Of a DNA stretch of 13,122 nucleotides, positions 1 to 8,171 are shown piece by piece. The notes below the pieces were generated by a model. The model had not been told where the DNA came from, searched no databases, and worked only from the letters and a program-made list of their open reading frames with translations. Numbering within the stretch: position 1 is the stretch's first letter; the number at the start of each line of letters is the position of its first letter. Origin of the DNA: PWND01 sp964601515 (GTDB lineage: Bacteria; Bacteroidota; Bacteroidia; Bacteroidales; UBA7960); assembly GCA_964601515.1 (NCBI GenBank), contig CAZRNU010000086.1, positions 1-13,122 of the forward strand, in the 5' to 3' direction. The position numbers and the translations under genes were made by a program.

Positions 1-1878
1 CCCGAATGCAATATAACTACGCTGATTTATTTCATCATAGATAAGAAAAACGAGATTATTGTTGTCTTCAACAGGTTTGTTGTAAAGCAACTTGCCGGAT
101 TTATCAAAATGGACAATAGCATTTTTATATGAAACAACTTCAGCATCATCGGTTTTTGCATTTGTAACTACCGCTAAAACGCCCTTTTCATAAGCTGCGA
201 TTTTCTCAGTTTTACACTCAGAATTTGTGTCTAATGCAACTTCCTTAACCCAATCAACCTTTTTATCGGCAGTAAATTTGCTAATGAATGCTACAATTTT
301 ACCGGATTTTTTTAAATATCCTCCGGCATATAATGGTAAGTCATTATCGAAGAATACATCTCTTGTGATATAATTTAATGACGAATAATTCGCATCATTT
401 TTACCAATTATTCTTGGCGGAATGTCTGCTCCCTTGCCTGATATATTCTTCATTGAACTTTTTAGGCTGCTTTCATTCTCAAAAAACAGTTTTAGATTAT
501 TAAGCCCTGCATCAAAATTTTGATTTAACAAACTCTTCTGTTCAGGACAATAGGTCTGTAAGCCTTTGTCTCCTTTATAATAAGTATCAAAAAACCATTT
601 GAATCTGGACACTTTATTTGGCGTAATTGAATTACAAAACTTATCAAGTGCTATATTGCTATGGTTCAATTGAATAGCATATCTGTAATAAAACCTCAAC
701 TTCCTGCTGATAAGAGCAGAAGTGCTATCATTAGGGTTGTTCAAAGGATTCTTGCCCAATAACATAAAATCCTGACGAACATTTAGATAGTCGAACAACT
801 CTCTAATAAGTGAGTTATTGTCAAACTTACCAAGCCTAAACAAAAACAACTCATCGAATGATTTCATTTCCATATCAGGCTCAACGAAATTTATCCTGGA
901 TAGAAATCTGATATTATCATCAAAGTTTTTTTGAATTTGTTCGACTTCTTTTTTCAGAGCAACAACTTCATTATTGTAAACTTTTCTGTAATCTTCTATC
1001 CACAATCCATAATTCCAAAGATCAAATGTGTCTTTAAGGAAGTCACTATTTGTAATACCGTCTAATCTAAACGTTTGAATTGGCTTAAGTCGGTACTGTT
1101 GATTATATGCGCCAACAATTGCCTCAACAGTTGAAGTGTATTGTCCAATCTTAACTTGATATGTTTTTTTATGACCTTTTAATGGATATAATGTAAGAAG
1201 TTCTTTATACTTTTCAAATGAAGCAATACTCGAATTAAACTCAAATTCAAGTTCTTTAAGTAAGTCAAGGAAGTTTTCATCTGTCTTTAGTAAAACCTCA
1301 TTAAGGTTGTCAAAATCTCTGTTGATATAATTAAAAATTCTGACACAATTATTATAATGATCTTTAGAAATTTCAAGTTCATCAAAAATAAGCCTAACAG
1401 AATCCTTGTAATTTTTTGAATATTCTTTTCTTGCTTGAGCGTACTGCAAAAAATCATTTTCATTTGCTCTATATCCCGGAGCTCCAATGGGAATATTTGC
1501 ATAAAACTCTCTGTTTCTTCTAAGATCAGCTCCACTAAAATACACTACAAACAAGTCGTAATACAAAATCGTATTTGCAGTCCAATATTCAACAAGTTCA
1601 ATTTCCCTCAAAGGATCAAGCTCTTTAAAAATCTCTTCAGAAACGTTTGCTAACTGAATATATGCATTTGCAAACTGAGGATTTGCAGCTCTATATTTAA
1701 AAAGCCTGGAATAAACCTGATCATTTGTCAGATTATCAATCTCTTTATAAATATCTTCATACTTAACTTCTTGAGAATAAGAATTAAATATGAATAAGCA
1801 GAACACTAAACAATGAATCCATCTTGCAAAAATTACTCTGCCTTTAATGTTTTTGTATATATAAAGATTTCTTTTCAT
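1..1878 (-). CDS. Exported protein of unknown function, 3' end beyond the window
   Basis: The frame is open without a stop from the ATG at 1878 to the left edge, giving 626 complete codons and no stop, so the C-terminus is missing. I do not recognise a family. Residues about 18-36 form a hydrophobic stretch ending in NSYSQ, which reads as a signal peptide with a long basic N-region. Residues about 50-400 are charged and probably largely helical, with coiled-coil-like parts (for example around residues 310-330). From about residue 515 the sequence changes to short beta-strand repeats with G-G-Y, K-K-S-G-K and D-K-S-G-K turns, like the blades of a beta-propeller, which would continue outside the window. 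It lies 120 bases downstream of the OmpA-family gene on the same strand and may be co-transcribed with it. The start is chosen because it precedes the signal peptide; a mini-ORF overlaps this start codon. Base composition matches its neighbours. The CDS is well supported; the function is unknown. Confidence 0.85.
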   Translation of the reverse strand, partial: MKRNLYIYKNIKGRVIFARWIHCLVFCLFIFNSYSQEVKYEDIYKEIDNLTNDQVYSRLFKYRAANPQFANAYIQLANVSEEIFKELDPLREIELVEYWTANTILYYDLFVVYFSGADLRRNREFYANIPIGAPGYRANENDFLQYAQARKEYSKNYKDSVRLIFDELEISKDHYNNCVRIFNYINRDFDNLNEVLLKTDENFLDLLKELEFEFNSSIASFEKYKELLTLYPLKGHKKTYQVKIGQYTSTVEAIVGAYNQQYRLKPIQTFRLDGITNSDFLKDTFDLWNYGLWIEDYRKVYNNEVVALKKEVEQIQKNFDDNIRFLSRINFVEPDMEMKSFDELFLFRLGKFDNNSLIRELFDYLNVRQDFMLLGKNPLNNPNDSTSALISRKLRFYYRYAIQLNHSNIALDKFCNSITPNKVSRFKWFFDTYYKGDKGLQTYCPEQKSLLNQNFDAGLNNLKLFFENESSLKSSMKNISGKGADIPPRIIGKNDANYSSLNYITRDVFFDNDLPLYAGGYLKKSGKIVAFISKFTADKKVDWVKEVALDTNSECKTEKIAAYEKGVLAVVTNAKTDDAEVVSYKNAIVHFDKSGKLLYNKPVEDNNNLVFLIYDEINQRSYIAFG

Positions 1879-1931
1879 CCGAAATAATTTGTTTTTAATT
1901 TGTCGGATGGAACTCGCATGATGATTTTCAT
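1875..1931 (-). CDS. Possible 18-codon leader peptide overlapping the downstream start
   Basis: On the minus strand an ATG at 1931 opens an 18-codon frame (MKIIMRVPSDKLKTNYFG) whose TGA stop at 1877-1875 overlaps the ATG of the next gene (1878-1876) in an ATGA arrangement. Both starts sit in the same 10-base context, CGGATGAAAA. Such an overlap is the usual layout for translational coupling, and the surrounding repeats could form alternative hairpins. The peptide resembles nothing I know, and an open frame this short can arise by chance, so expression is inference only. Confidence 0.25.
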   Translation of the reverse strand: MKIIMRVPSDKLKTNYFG

Positions 1932-1957
1932 CCGTATATGTGTTTAGCGAATCATGC
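1876..1957 (-). promoter_or_regulatory. Leader with mutually exclusive inverted repeats (attenuator-like)
   Basis: Three pairings can be seen in the minus-strand RNA. Stem A: GCATGAT (1957-1951) with ATCATGC (1922-1916). Stem B: CGGATG (1934-1929) with CATCCG (1909-1904). Stem C: CATCCGA (1909-1903) with TCGGATG (1882-1876), which would bury the start codon of the following gene. B and C compete for the same middle segment, so only one can form; A and C are compatible. A mini-ORF spans the region. This is seen in the sequence, but each stem is only 6-7 bp and no regulatory family was recognised. Confidence 0.3.
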
Positions 1958-1998
1958 TCGTTTCATAACATTTTCAATATTTGCATATCACATACCAA

Positions 1999-4134
1999 TT
2001 AATTGCCGGCACTAATAACATCAAGCACTTTAAATTCTACCCTTCTATTCATTGCTCTATTTTCGTCTGAATCGTTTGGCACAAATGGTTTTCTTAACCC
2101 ATATCCTTTTGCAACAAGTTGTTTTTGTGCAACGTTGTTTTCAAGTAGATAGTTAACTACACTTTTGGCTCGTCTATCAGAAAGCAAGAGATTATATCCA
2201 TCAGATCCAACATTATCAGTATGAGCTGAAATTTCAATTACGACCTGAGGGTTAGTATTAATTAACTCCACTACTCTATTAAGCTCAGGAAACGACTCAG
2301 CTGTAAGCTCGGCTGAATTTGTTGCAAAATATATGTTATTTAGACGAATTGAGGTTTCAGTTTTAAGAGGTACCAAATCAACAGCCAATTCTGAAACAGC
2401 ATCATCTCCAATGTTAAATATCTGATTATGAAAAGAATAACCCTGAGCTCCTTTTACTGTAAATTCATACTGGTCACCTTCTCTTAACATTGCAGTAATT
2501 TTACCGTCTTTTACATCTTGAATAGTGAAAAAGATAGTTTCTTCGCGGTTTAAGTTGGTAATTAATATTTCAGCAGAAACACCTTCTCTAGTGTCAGCGT
2601 CGGAGATATAAAATTCTATTGCTCTTTTTATAGGTTCAAGATTTATATCTCTATAAAACTGTGAAAAAAGAATATCACCCTTAAGGTTGAATCTAAATTC
2701 ATTTTCTTTAAATCCTGGGGCTTTAGCACAAACAATATATTCTCTACCTAAAGGCAAATTTAGAGAAAACACACCCGGCTCTAGCCTTGTGGCATAAATC
2801 TTTTCTACAACCGAATCATCAAAATCAATAATATCGGCAGAATCAGTAACTTCCTTTTGCATTTTCTTTAACCATTGCCTTTCATCTATTAATACCTCAA
2901 CCCAAACATTAGCTTCTAATGGTCTGAAAATTTCCTTATCAAATACAGAAAGAACCAACTCTGCATTATCAAATAATTCAATTAACTCGGGCCCAAAAAC
3001 TTTTTCCTCGCTTCTATAATCAAGTTGGAAACTGGCAAAGGAGTATCCCTTTGTTCTCACATCAACAATATAATTAGCTCCATCAGGCAAAAGAATCTCA
3101 AATTCACCGGTTTCCTTGTCTGTTTGAAAATATCCCAATACACTAAGAGTTGTAGGGTCAAATACTTTTAATTCTGTACTAAGCGGTGCTTTACTTTCCA
3201 AATCAACCAACTTTCCTTTTGTTGATATAGTAGGTAAAGGGATGAACGACTCGGGCAATTTATCTTTAAAAATATTAGCAGCTATAGACCTTCTGCCCTC
3301 AGATTGCCTAAGATAATAAATATTATCTCCAATTATTCTTGGTATTATATTAGTTTCTTCAGATGAGATACTTGTTAGTAATGTTGGCAGCAACCAAGTG
3401 CCATCCATTATTTCTCTTGCAAAATAAATATTATAACCATCTTTGGGATTGTCTTGCTCTATAGATGAGAAAAACACAGTTTTTCCGTCATTTGTAATGT
3501 GAAGCGCAAACTCACAACCTCGATTCAAAGCATCGTGCAACATTACCGGCACTTCCCATTTCCCATTTACATCCTTTACAGCTGCAAATAATTTATGACA
3601 ATCAGGTGCTCTTTTTGGCTTTTTTATGGAGAGATCTGCATTACCTCTTGATAAAAATATTCGTTTGCCATTTGAACTAATCGATGGATGCATATCATCA
3701 CTCATACTATTGATAGTATAACCCATATTTATATGATTACTCCAACCTCCGGACTCCCTTACTGAATAATAAATATCATAAGCTCCGATACCTCCGGGAA
3801 AATCAGCATGGTAATAAAGCACCTTACCATTGAAATTAAAAGATGGTCCTCCAATATTTGAAGTAGACGACTTAAAGTTATTAATGTTGTCGATAGGCAC
3901 AGGTGATGTCCAAACTCCATTTTGTAAAAAGCTTTCCATTAAATAACTCCTTACTTCAGTTTGCACTGAAATAATCAAATAATCCTCATTCGGCGAAATT
4001 GCAAATCCGGTAATGTGAATATCATTCAAACCCATTGCAGTAAGCTTCTGACCTTGTCCTTTTATGTTATTGCCACATAAAAATGAAATCAGCAGAAATA
4101 AAATCGGAAAAAGCTTTAAATTTGGGATGCGCAT
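1999..4134 (-). CDS. OmpA-family peptidoglycan-binding protein with PD40 propeller
   Basis: A 711-residue envelope protein. Residues 1-27 are a signal peptide, probably cut near KGQ. Cys20 has no proper lipobox (the residue before it is Leu), so I do not call it a lipoprotein. Residues about 40-290 hold PD40-type propeller motifs (AISPNEDYL, PSFNFNGKVLYY, PSISSNGKRIFLS, HITNDGKTVFFSS). Residues about 305-590 contain about three carboxypeptidase-regulatory-like beta-sandwich units (starting near 305, 390 and 503). Residues about 595-706 are an OmpA C-terminal domain: the motif at 637-656 contains Asp640 and Arg655, which align with the two OmpA residues that bind diaminopimelate in peptidoglycan. 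By family knowledge it should sit in the periplasm or outer membrane and tether to the cell wall. The order PD40, regulatory-like domain, OmpA resembles the type IX secretion protein PorE, but the N-terminal TPR of PorE is absent and no other secretion genes are present, so I do not assign that name. Its promoter candidate lies at 4163-4193. Confidence 0.93.
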   Translation of the reverse strand: MRIPNLKLFPILFLLISFLCGNNIKGQGQKLTAMGLNDIHITGFAISPNEDYLIISVQTEVRSYLMESFLQNGVWTSPVPIDNINNFKSSTSNIGGPSFNFNGKVLYYHADFPGGIGAYDIYYSVRESGGWSNHINMGYTINSMSDDMHPSISSNGKRIFLSRGNADLSIKKPKRAPDCHKLFAAVKDVNGKWEVPVMLHDALNRGCEFALHITNDGKTVFFSSIEQDNPKDGYNIYFAREIMDGTWLLPTLLTSISSEETNIIPRIIGDNIYYLRQSEGRRSIAANIFKDKLPESFIPLPTISTKGKLVDLESKAPLSTELKVFDPTTLSVLGYFQTDKETGEFEILLPDGANYIVDVRTKGYSFASFQLDYRSEEKVFGPELIELFDNAELVLSVFDKEIFRPLEANVWVEVLIDERQWLKKMQKEVTDSADIIDFDDSVVEKIYATRLEPGVFSLNLPLGREYIVCAKAPGFKENEFRFNLKGDILFSQFYRDINLEPIKRAIEFYISDADTREGVSAEILITNLNREETIFFTIQDVKDGKITAMLREGDQYEFTVKGAQGYSFHNQIFNIGDDAVSELAVDLVPLKTETSIRLNNIYFATNSAELTAESFPELNRVVELINTNPQVVIEISAHTDNVGSDGYNLLLSDRRAKSVVNYLLENNVAQKQLVAKGYGLRKPFVPNDSDENRAMNRRVEFKVLDVISAGN

Positions 4135-4162
4135 TTAGAATTAGTTTTTATGAATTTTGACT

Positions 4163-4193
4163 CAAAAATAACATATTTGTTATTCATAATAAA
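4163..4193 (-). promoter_or_regulatory. Predicted Bacteroidota-type promoter for the OmpA-family gene
   Basis: Read on the minus strand, TTTA (4193-4190), 19 bases, then TATTTTTG (4170-4163), against the Bacteroidota consensus TTTG, 19 bases, TAnnTTTG: the -7 box matches all fixed positions and the -33 box three of four. Transcription would start about 20-25 bases before the ATG at 4134. The spacing match is the strongest argument; the AT-rich background is the main doubt. Confidence 0.5.
4167..4184. promoter_or_regulatory. Perfect 7-bp dyad over the leftward promoter, possible operator
   Basis: AATAACA (4167-4173), 4 bases, then TGTTATT (4178-4184) is a perfect inverted repeat. It overlaps the -7 box of the predicted leftward promoter and runs into its spacer, where a dimeric repressor could act. 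No matching regulator is encoded in the window; AT-only dyads of this length can occur by chance in such DNA. Confidence 0.3.
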
Positions 4194-4214
4194 CCTTAGA
4201 ATGTATTTTCTTTG

Positions 4215-4245
4215 TTTGCATAAAAAATTATTAAGCATAACCTTT
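4215..4245 (+). promoter_or_regulatory. Predicted Bacteroidota-type promoter for the TPR-CHAT gene
   Basis: TTTG (4215-4218), exactly 19 bases, then TAACCTTT (4238-4245). The -33 box is perfect; the -7 box keeps the TA and two of the last four bases of TAnnTTTG. The start of transcription would fall only about 10 bases before the ATG at 4262, implying a very short leader, which fits the absence of a Shine-Dalgarno sequence there. Confidence 0.4.
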
Positions 4246-4261
4246 ATCAAACGCAATTAAT

Positions 4262-7200
4262 ATGAGACAACTAATTAAAATATTAAGTATCGGATCTATT
4301 GTCTTTTTATTATCATTATCAAGCCTTTCTCAGCAAGCAAATGAAATGCAAAAATTCCTCGAGAAGGCTGCTGCCTATGAAGAAAATGCTCCCGACAGTG
4401 CGCTTTTCTATTACAGAAAAGTGATTCCGGATATGATTTATAATTCTGCATCATTTAACACTTGGATGAACGAATCCAACAACTCAATTAAGTATTATGT
4501 TGCTGTTGCTTTGGCTCAGTCAGGAAGGATGGAGATTTCAAAAGGGCAAAAAACAAAAGGGATTAATAATCTGGAGCTGAGTTTTGAAATTGCATCTAAC
4601 ATCAACAACGATGCACTTTCAATTTTTTGCTCTGATAACTTGGCTGTTGCTTATGCGCAAGCAAGAAGCTATGAAAAGGCAATTACTTATTTCAAGCACT
4701 CTCAAATACTTTATGAGAAAACAAATAATATTAATGGAATTGCGTATTGCCTTGGAAACATTGGAGCTATTTATGCTAATATGGATAACTTATACGGTGC
4801 TGCAACATATTACGAACAACTGCTAACCCTACAACAAAAAAGTGGTCAAGGAATTGGTTCTGTTTCAGATATTCTCAACATTGCAATGCTTTATACCAGA
4901 CTTAATGAAAACTCTAAAGCTTTTAGATTGTGGGATATGGCACTTAAGGAATCTCTCGAGTCAAATAATGAACAGTATTTGGGTTTAATTTATTCAAACT
5001 TGGGAAGCATTCATTATAAAACAACACAATATGATAGAGCTCTCGATTTCTATAATAAGTTTTTAGAACATTCTGAAAAAACTCAAAATCTAAGAGATGA
5101 AGTTCTAGCGTTAAACAATATTGCCATTATACAATTTCACAAAAGCAACCTGAATGAATCTGTTAAATATTGGGAAATAGCACTTCAAAAAGCGATGCAA
5201 AGCGGACAGGGACAAGTGGTTTTTGATGCATTGATAAATCTTAGCAATATATATAACCTGCTTGGAAATCATGATAAGTCTATAATGTTCTATGAGCAAT
5301 ATCTGGCATTGGCAAAACAAATTAATGACCCGGCATTTACTGCCCGCTCTCTTACTGGAATGGCTGAAATACAGTTTCAGGCAGGAAATTACAATAAATC
5401 ACGTGAATACTATATCGAAGCATATGATACCTATATTACAACAGAAAATTTTGTTGAAGCCTCAAAAATTAACAACCTTATTGCACAAACATATATTAGA
5501 GAATATAAAATAAATGAAGGAATTGCTCAATATAGAAATGCTTTGGACTATAATTTACATTCCGACTCTCTGATTCTTGCCGACACTTATCACGGAATGG
5601 CAGATGCATTCAGGATGTTGCGACAGTTTGAATCTGCAGATTTATACTATCAGTCTGCTTTGAAAATATATACTGTTAAAAATAAAAATGACAACGCTGC
5701 TTCAATTATAAATGCAATGGCATATATGCAAGAAGTTAACGGTGATTTGCCAAAGGCTGTAGTATTATATGAACAAGCTCTTTCAATGGCTGCTTCTTCA
5801 GGCAATAAAGAAGCCGGGGCGGCAATATACAACAACTTGGGCGTTGTTTACCGACAGCTTGGTGACTTGCCTCGAGCAAGAAACTCATATTTAAAAGCAA
5901 TGACTATTTACGAGCAAATAAATAATCAGGATGCTGTTGCTTATTGCTATAATAACTTAGGTATTATTTATGAATTATCGGGCGACCTCGAAAATGCAAG
6001 CATATATTATGAAAAATCATTAACTATCAAAAGAAATACTCTTGATGTTCAAGGATTATCAACTTCTCTGTTAAACATTGGAAATATACAAAAGCTTCAA
6101 GGCAACTTTGATAAAGCAAGAGATTACTATGAACAGGCCTTGGCTTTGAGCGAACAAATAAATGATTCACAAGGAATTGCTGTTGTTCTGGCCAATCTTG
6201 CGGCATTATATATAGAAATTGGCGACTATTATAAAACAATTGCATATGCCAACCAAAGTAAGCAAATCTCTGAAACAGGCGGTTTTCTTAGCTCATTAAG
6301 AGAATCATACAGACAGCTTGCTTGGGCTTATGCGGCGATAAACGATAATACACAAGCTGAAGAGGCTTATCTGAAGGTTACATCTATTAATCATGAGGAA
6401 ATTGACAGAAACTTCTCGATACTTTCTGAAAGCGAGAAAGAGATGTTTTTTAAAACAGTTGAAAACGACTTTGCTAGATTCCACTCATTTGCCCTTGAAA
6501 GATTTGAAGAAAACCCATCAATAAGTATTCATGTTTTTAATAACTTGCTTAAAAACAAAGGTTTATTGTTGAAATCTTCAACTGCAATGAGAAATGCTAT
6601 TCTAGGAAGTAAAAACGAATTTCTTATAAAAACCTTTGATCTTTGGATACAATTAAAACAGGAAATTGCAAGACTTTATACACTGCCTGTTAGTGAAAGA
6701 GATACAAATGTTGAACAACTTGAAGAGCAGGCAAACAGCCTTGAACGAACATTAGTAAGAAACTCAGCTGAATTTAGCCAATTCGATAAATCTGTTAATG
6801 TTTACTGGGAAGATATCAAAAACAAATTAGGAGCTAATGAGGCTGCAATTGAGTTTACGAATTTCAAGCATCTTCAGGGTGAAGTTATTTACTCTGCTCT
6901 TATAATTACTCAAAAAAGTGATTATCCGGTTATGATTCCTTTATTTAAAGAATCACAACTTGAATCTCTTATGGGTGTATTTGCCGGAAATAATTATCAG
7001 TACATTAATAACATTTATGGAAGATTGGTTCAGCCTGAAGTTAAATTATATGAGTTAATATGGATGCCATTAGTAGAATACCTTAACGGCGTAAACAAAG
7101 TATATATTTCTCCTTCCGGATTGCTTCATAAAGTATCTTTTGCCGCTATTAGCAAAGGACAATCAGGCTTTATAATTGATGATTACGAAATATATAACTT

Positions 7201-7999
7201 AAGCACTACTGCTCACGCTCTAGCACTTATGGATGTTGTTATAGACGAAAATAAAGCATTAACGCTTTTTGGTGGAATAAACTATACCATCAATTCTAAA
7301 AACAAATCCTGGAAATACTTGCCCGGAACTTTGGAAGAAGTAAACATTATTGAAAAAATAGCATTTAGTACAATTAACGATATAAAAAAAATTGAAGGAA
7401 ATTATGCTACTGAAGAAATGTTTAAAGAATACGCCCCACATAGCAACATTTTACACATAGCAACTCACGGGTTCTTTTACCCTGACCCTGAATTAATTGA
7501 TAATCTGATGGATTTTGAAATTCAATTTGAAGATGTTCAATTTAGGGGAGGAACGCCTTCTTTTGGGCTGAATAATTTTGTAAGAAACAATAACCCATTA
7601 ATGAGGTCAGGGCTTGTTTTTGCCGGCGTAAACGACTATTGGACAGGTGAGAAAGAAATTTCAGGAGATGACGGTGTATTAACAGCCCTTGAAGTTATCA
7701 ATATAGATCTTCGTAAAACAGAACTTGTTGTTATGTCGGCCTGTGAAACAGGGTTGGGAGAAATTAAAGGCAGTGAAGGAGTATATGGATTGCAGCGTTC
7801 TTTTAAAATGGCCGGAGCTAGTTACTTGATTATGAGTCTCTGGCAAGTGCCAGATAAAGAAACATCCGAATTTATGTCGCTCTTCTATGAGTTTCTTACA
7901 AGCGGAAACAGCCTTACAAAAGCATTTGCCAAAACCCAGAAAATTATGAGAGAAAAGTACGACCCGTTCTTCTGGGCAGCGTTTGTTTTAATTGAATAA
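4262..7999 (+). CDS. Exported TPR-CHAT caspase-like protease
   Basis: A 1245-residue protein. Residues 1-24 are a signal peptide ending LSLSSLSQ, so it should act outside the cytoplasm, probably in the periplasm. Residues about 127-715 contain roughly 15 helical repeats spaced 40 residues apart with the TPR pattern (for example YNNLGVVYRQLGD, YNNLGIIYELSGD, LLNIGNIQKLQGN); these normally bind protein partners. A helical linker covers about 715-845. From about 848 to the end is a CHAT domain: the conserved strand YISPSGLLHKVSFAAI near 950-965, the catalytic His1069 in ATHG, the catalytic Cys1161 in SACETG, and the terminal WAAFVLIE. CHAT domains belong to the caspase-like (clan CD) cysteine peptidases; both dyad residues are present, so an active protease is expected. 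The substrate is unknown; the small exported protein encoded next is a candidate partner. It has no C-terminal type IX sorting domain that I can see. The start is chosen for the signal peptide. Confidence 0.94.
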   Translation: MRQLIKILSIGSIVFLLSLSSLSQQANEMQKFLEKAAAYEENAPDSALFYYRKVIPDMIYNSASFNTWMNESNNSIKYYVAVALAQSGRMEISKGQKTKGINNLELSFEIASNINNDALSIFCSDNLAVAYAQARSYEKAITYFKHSQILYEKTNNINGIAYCLGNIGAIYANMDNLYGAATYYEQLLTLQQKSGQGIGSVSDILNIAMLYTRLNENSKAFRLWDMALKESLESNNEQYLGLIYSNLGSIHYKTTQYDRALDFYNKFLEHSEKTQNLRDEVLALNNIAIIQFHKSNLNESVKYWEIALQKAMQSGQGQVVFDALINLSNIYNLLGNHDKSIMFYEQYLALAKQINDPAFTARSLTGMAEIQFQAGNYNKSREYYIEAYDTYITTENFVEASKINNLIAQTYIREYKINEGIAQYRNALDYNLHSDSLILADTYHGMADAFRMLRQFESADLYYQSALKIYTVKNKNDNAASIINAMAYMQEVNGDLPKAVVLYEQALSMAASSGNKEAGAAIYNNLGVVYRQLGDLPRARNSYLKAMTIYEQINNQDAVAYCYNNLGIIYELSGDLENASIYYEKSLTIKRNTLDVQGLSTSLLNIGNIQKLQGNFDKARDYYEQALALSEQINDSQGIAVVLANLAALYIEIGDYYKTIAYANQSKQISETGGFLSSLRESYRQLAWAYAAINDNTQAEEAYLKVTSINHEEIDRNFSILSESEKEMFFKTVENDFARFHSFALERFEENPSISIHVFNNLLKNKGLLLKSSTAMRNAILGSKNEFLIKTFDLWIQLKQEIARLYTLPVSERDTNVEQLEEQANSLERTLVRNSAEFSQFDKSVNVYWEDIKNKLGANEAAIEFTNFKHLQGEVIYSALIITQKSDYPVMIPLFKESQLESLMGVFAGNNYQYINNIYGRLVQPEVKLYELIWMPLVEYLNGVNKVYISPSGLLHKVSFAAISKGQSGFIIDDYEIYNLSTTAHALALMDVVIDENKALTLFGGINYTINSKNKSWKYLPGTLEEVNIIEKIAFSTINDIKKIEGNYATEEMFKEYAPHSNILHIATHGFFYPDPELIDNLMDFEIQFEDVQFRGGTPSFGLNNFVRNNNPLMRSGLVFAGVNDYWTGEKEISGDDGVLTALEVINIDLRKTELVVMSACETGLGEIKGSEGVYGLQRSFKMAGASYLIMSLWQVPDKETSEFMSLFYEFLTSGNSLTKAFAKTQKIMREKYDPFFWAAFVLIE

Positions 8000-8171
8000 A
8001 AAAGCATGAAGTAGTTAATAATAAGGAATAATGTTTCTTTAATCTTGTTTAGTATTTGGTTTACAGAAAAACATTTCACTAAAAATTAGTAATTTTTATG
8101 AAATTATAGCAATTAATTATTAATTTTATACTTTGAAACAATACTAAACCAAAAACCCAAAATTATCAGCT
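8000..8171 (+). promoter_or_regulatory. Spacer with AT-rich palindromes and a weak promoter candidate
   Basis: This 172-base gap has no ORF worth calling. It holds a perfect palindrome TAAAAATTA-G-TAATTTTTA (8080-8098) that could act as an AT-only terminator or a protein site, a second one AATTAAT-T-ATTAATT (8111-8125), and a 10-bp inverted repeat GTTTAGTATT (8047-8056) with AATACTAAAC (8140-8149) enclosing both. ATACTTTG (8128-8135) resembles a Bacteroidota -7 box for the next gene but lacks a good -33 partner. The low GC makes each of these weak on its own. Confidence 0.3.

Noticed and set aside
1287..1653. Open frames of 60-85 codons on both strands inside the left-hand exported-protein gene
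   Set aside because: They overlap a continuous 626-codon frame with a signal peptide; their translations are low-complexity and start without any supporting context.
1999..4134. Calling the OmpA/PD40 protein the type IX secretion component PorE, or a lipoprotein
   Set aside because: The N-terminal TPR region of PorE is missing and no other type IX genes are nearby; Cys20 is preceded by Leu and lacks a proper lipobox.
4262..7999. Link of the TPR-CHAT protein to a type III-E CRISPR (Craspase) system
   Set aside because: The protein carries a signal peptide and there is no CRISPR array, gRAMP effector or associated gene in the window; exported TPR-CHAT proteins are a different, common Bacteroidota group.
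8047..8149. Structured RNA or small RNA enclosed by the 10-bp inverted repeat
   Set aside because: The repeat is AT-rich with a 83-base loop, and in DNA of this composition a match of this length in the spacer is not surprising; no known riboswitch or RNA motif was recognised.
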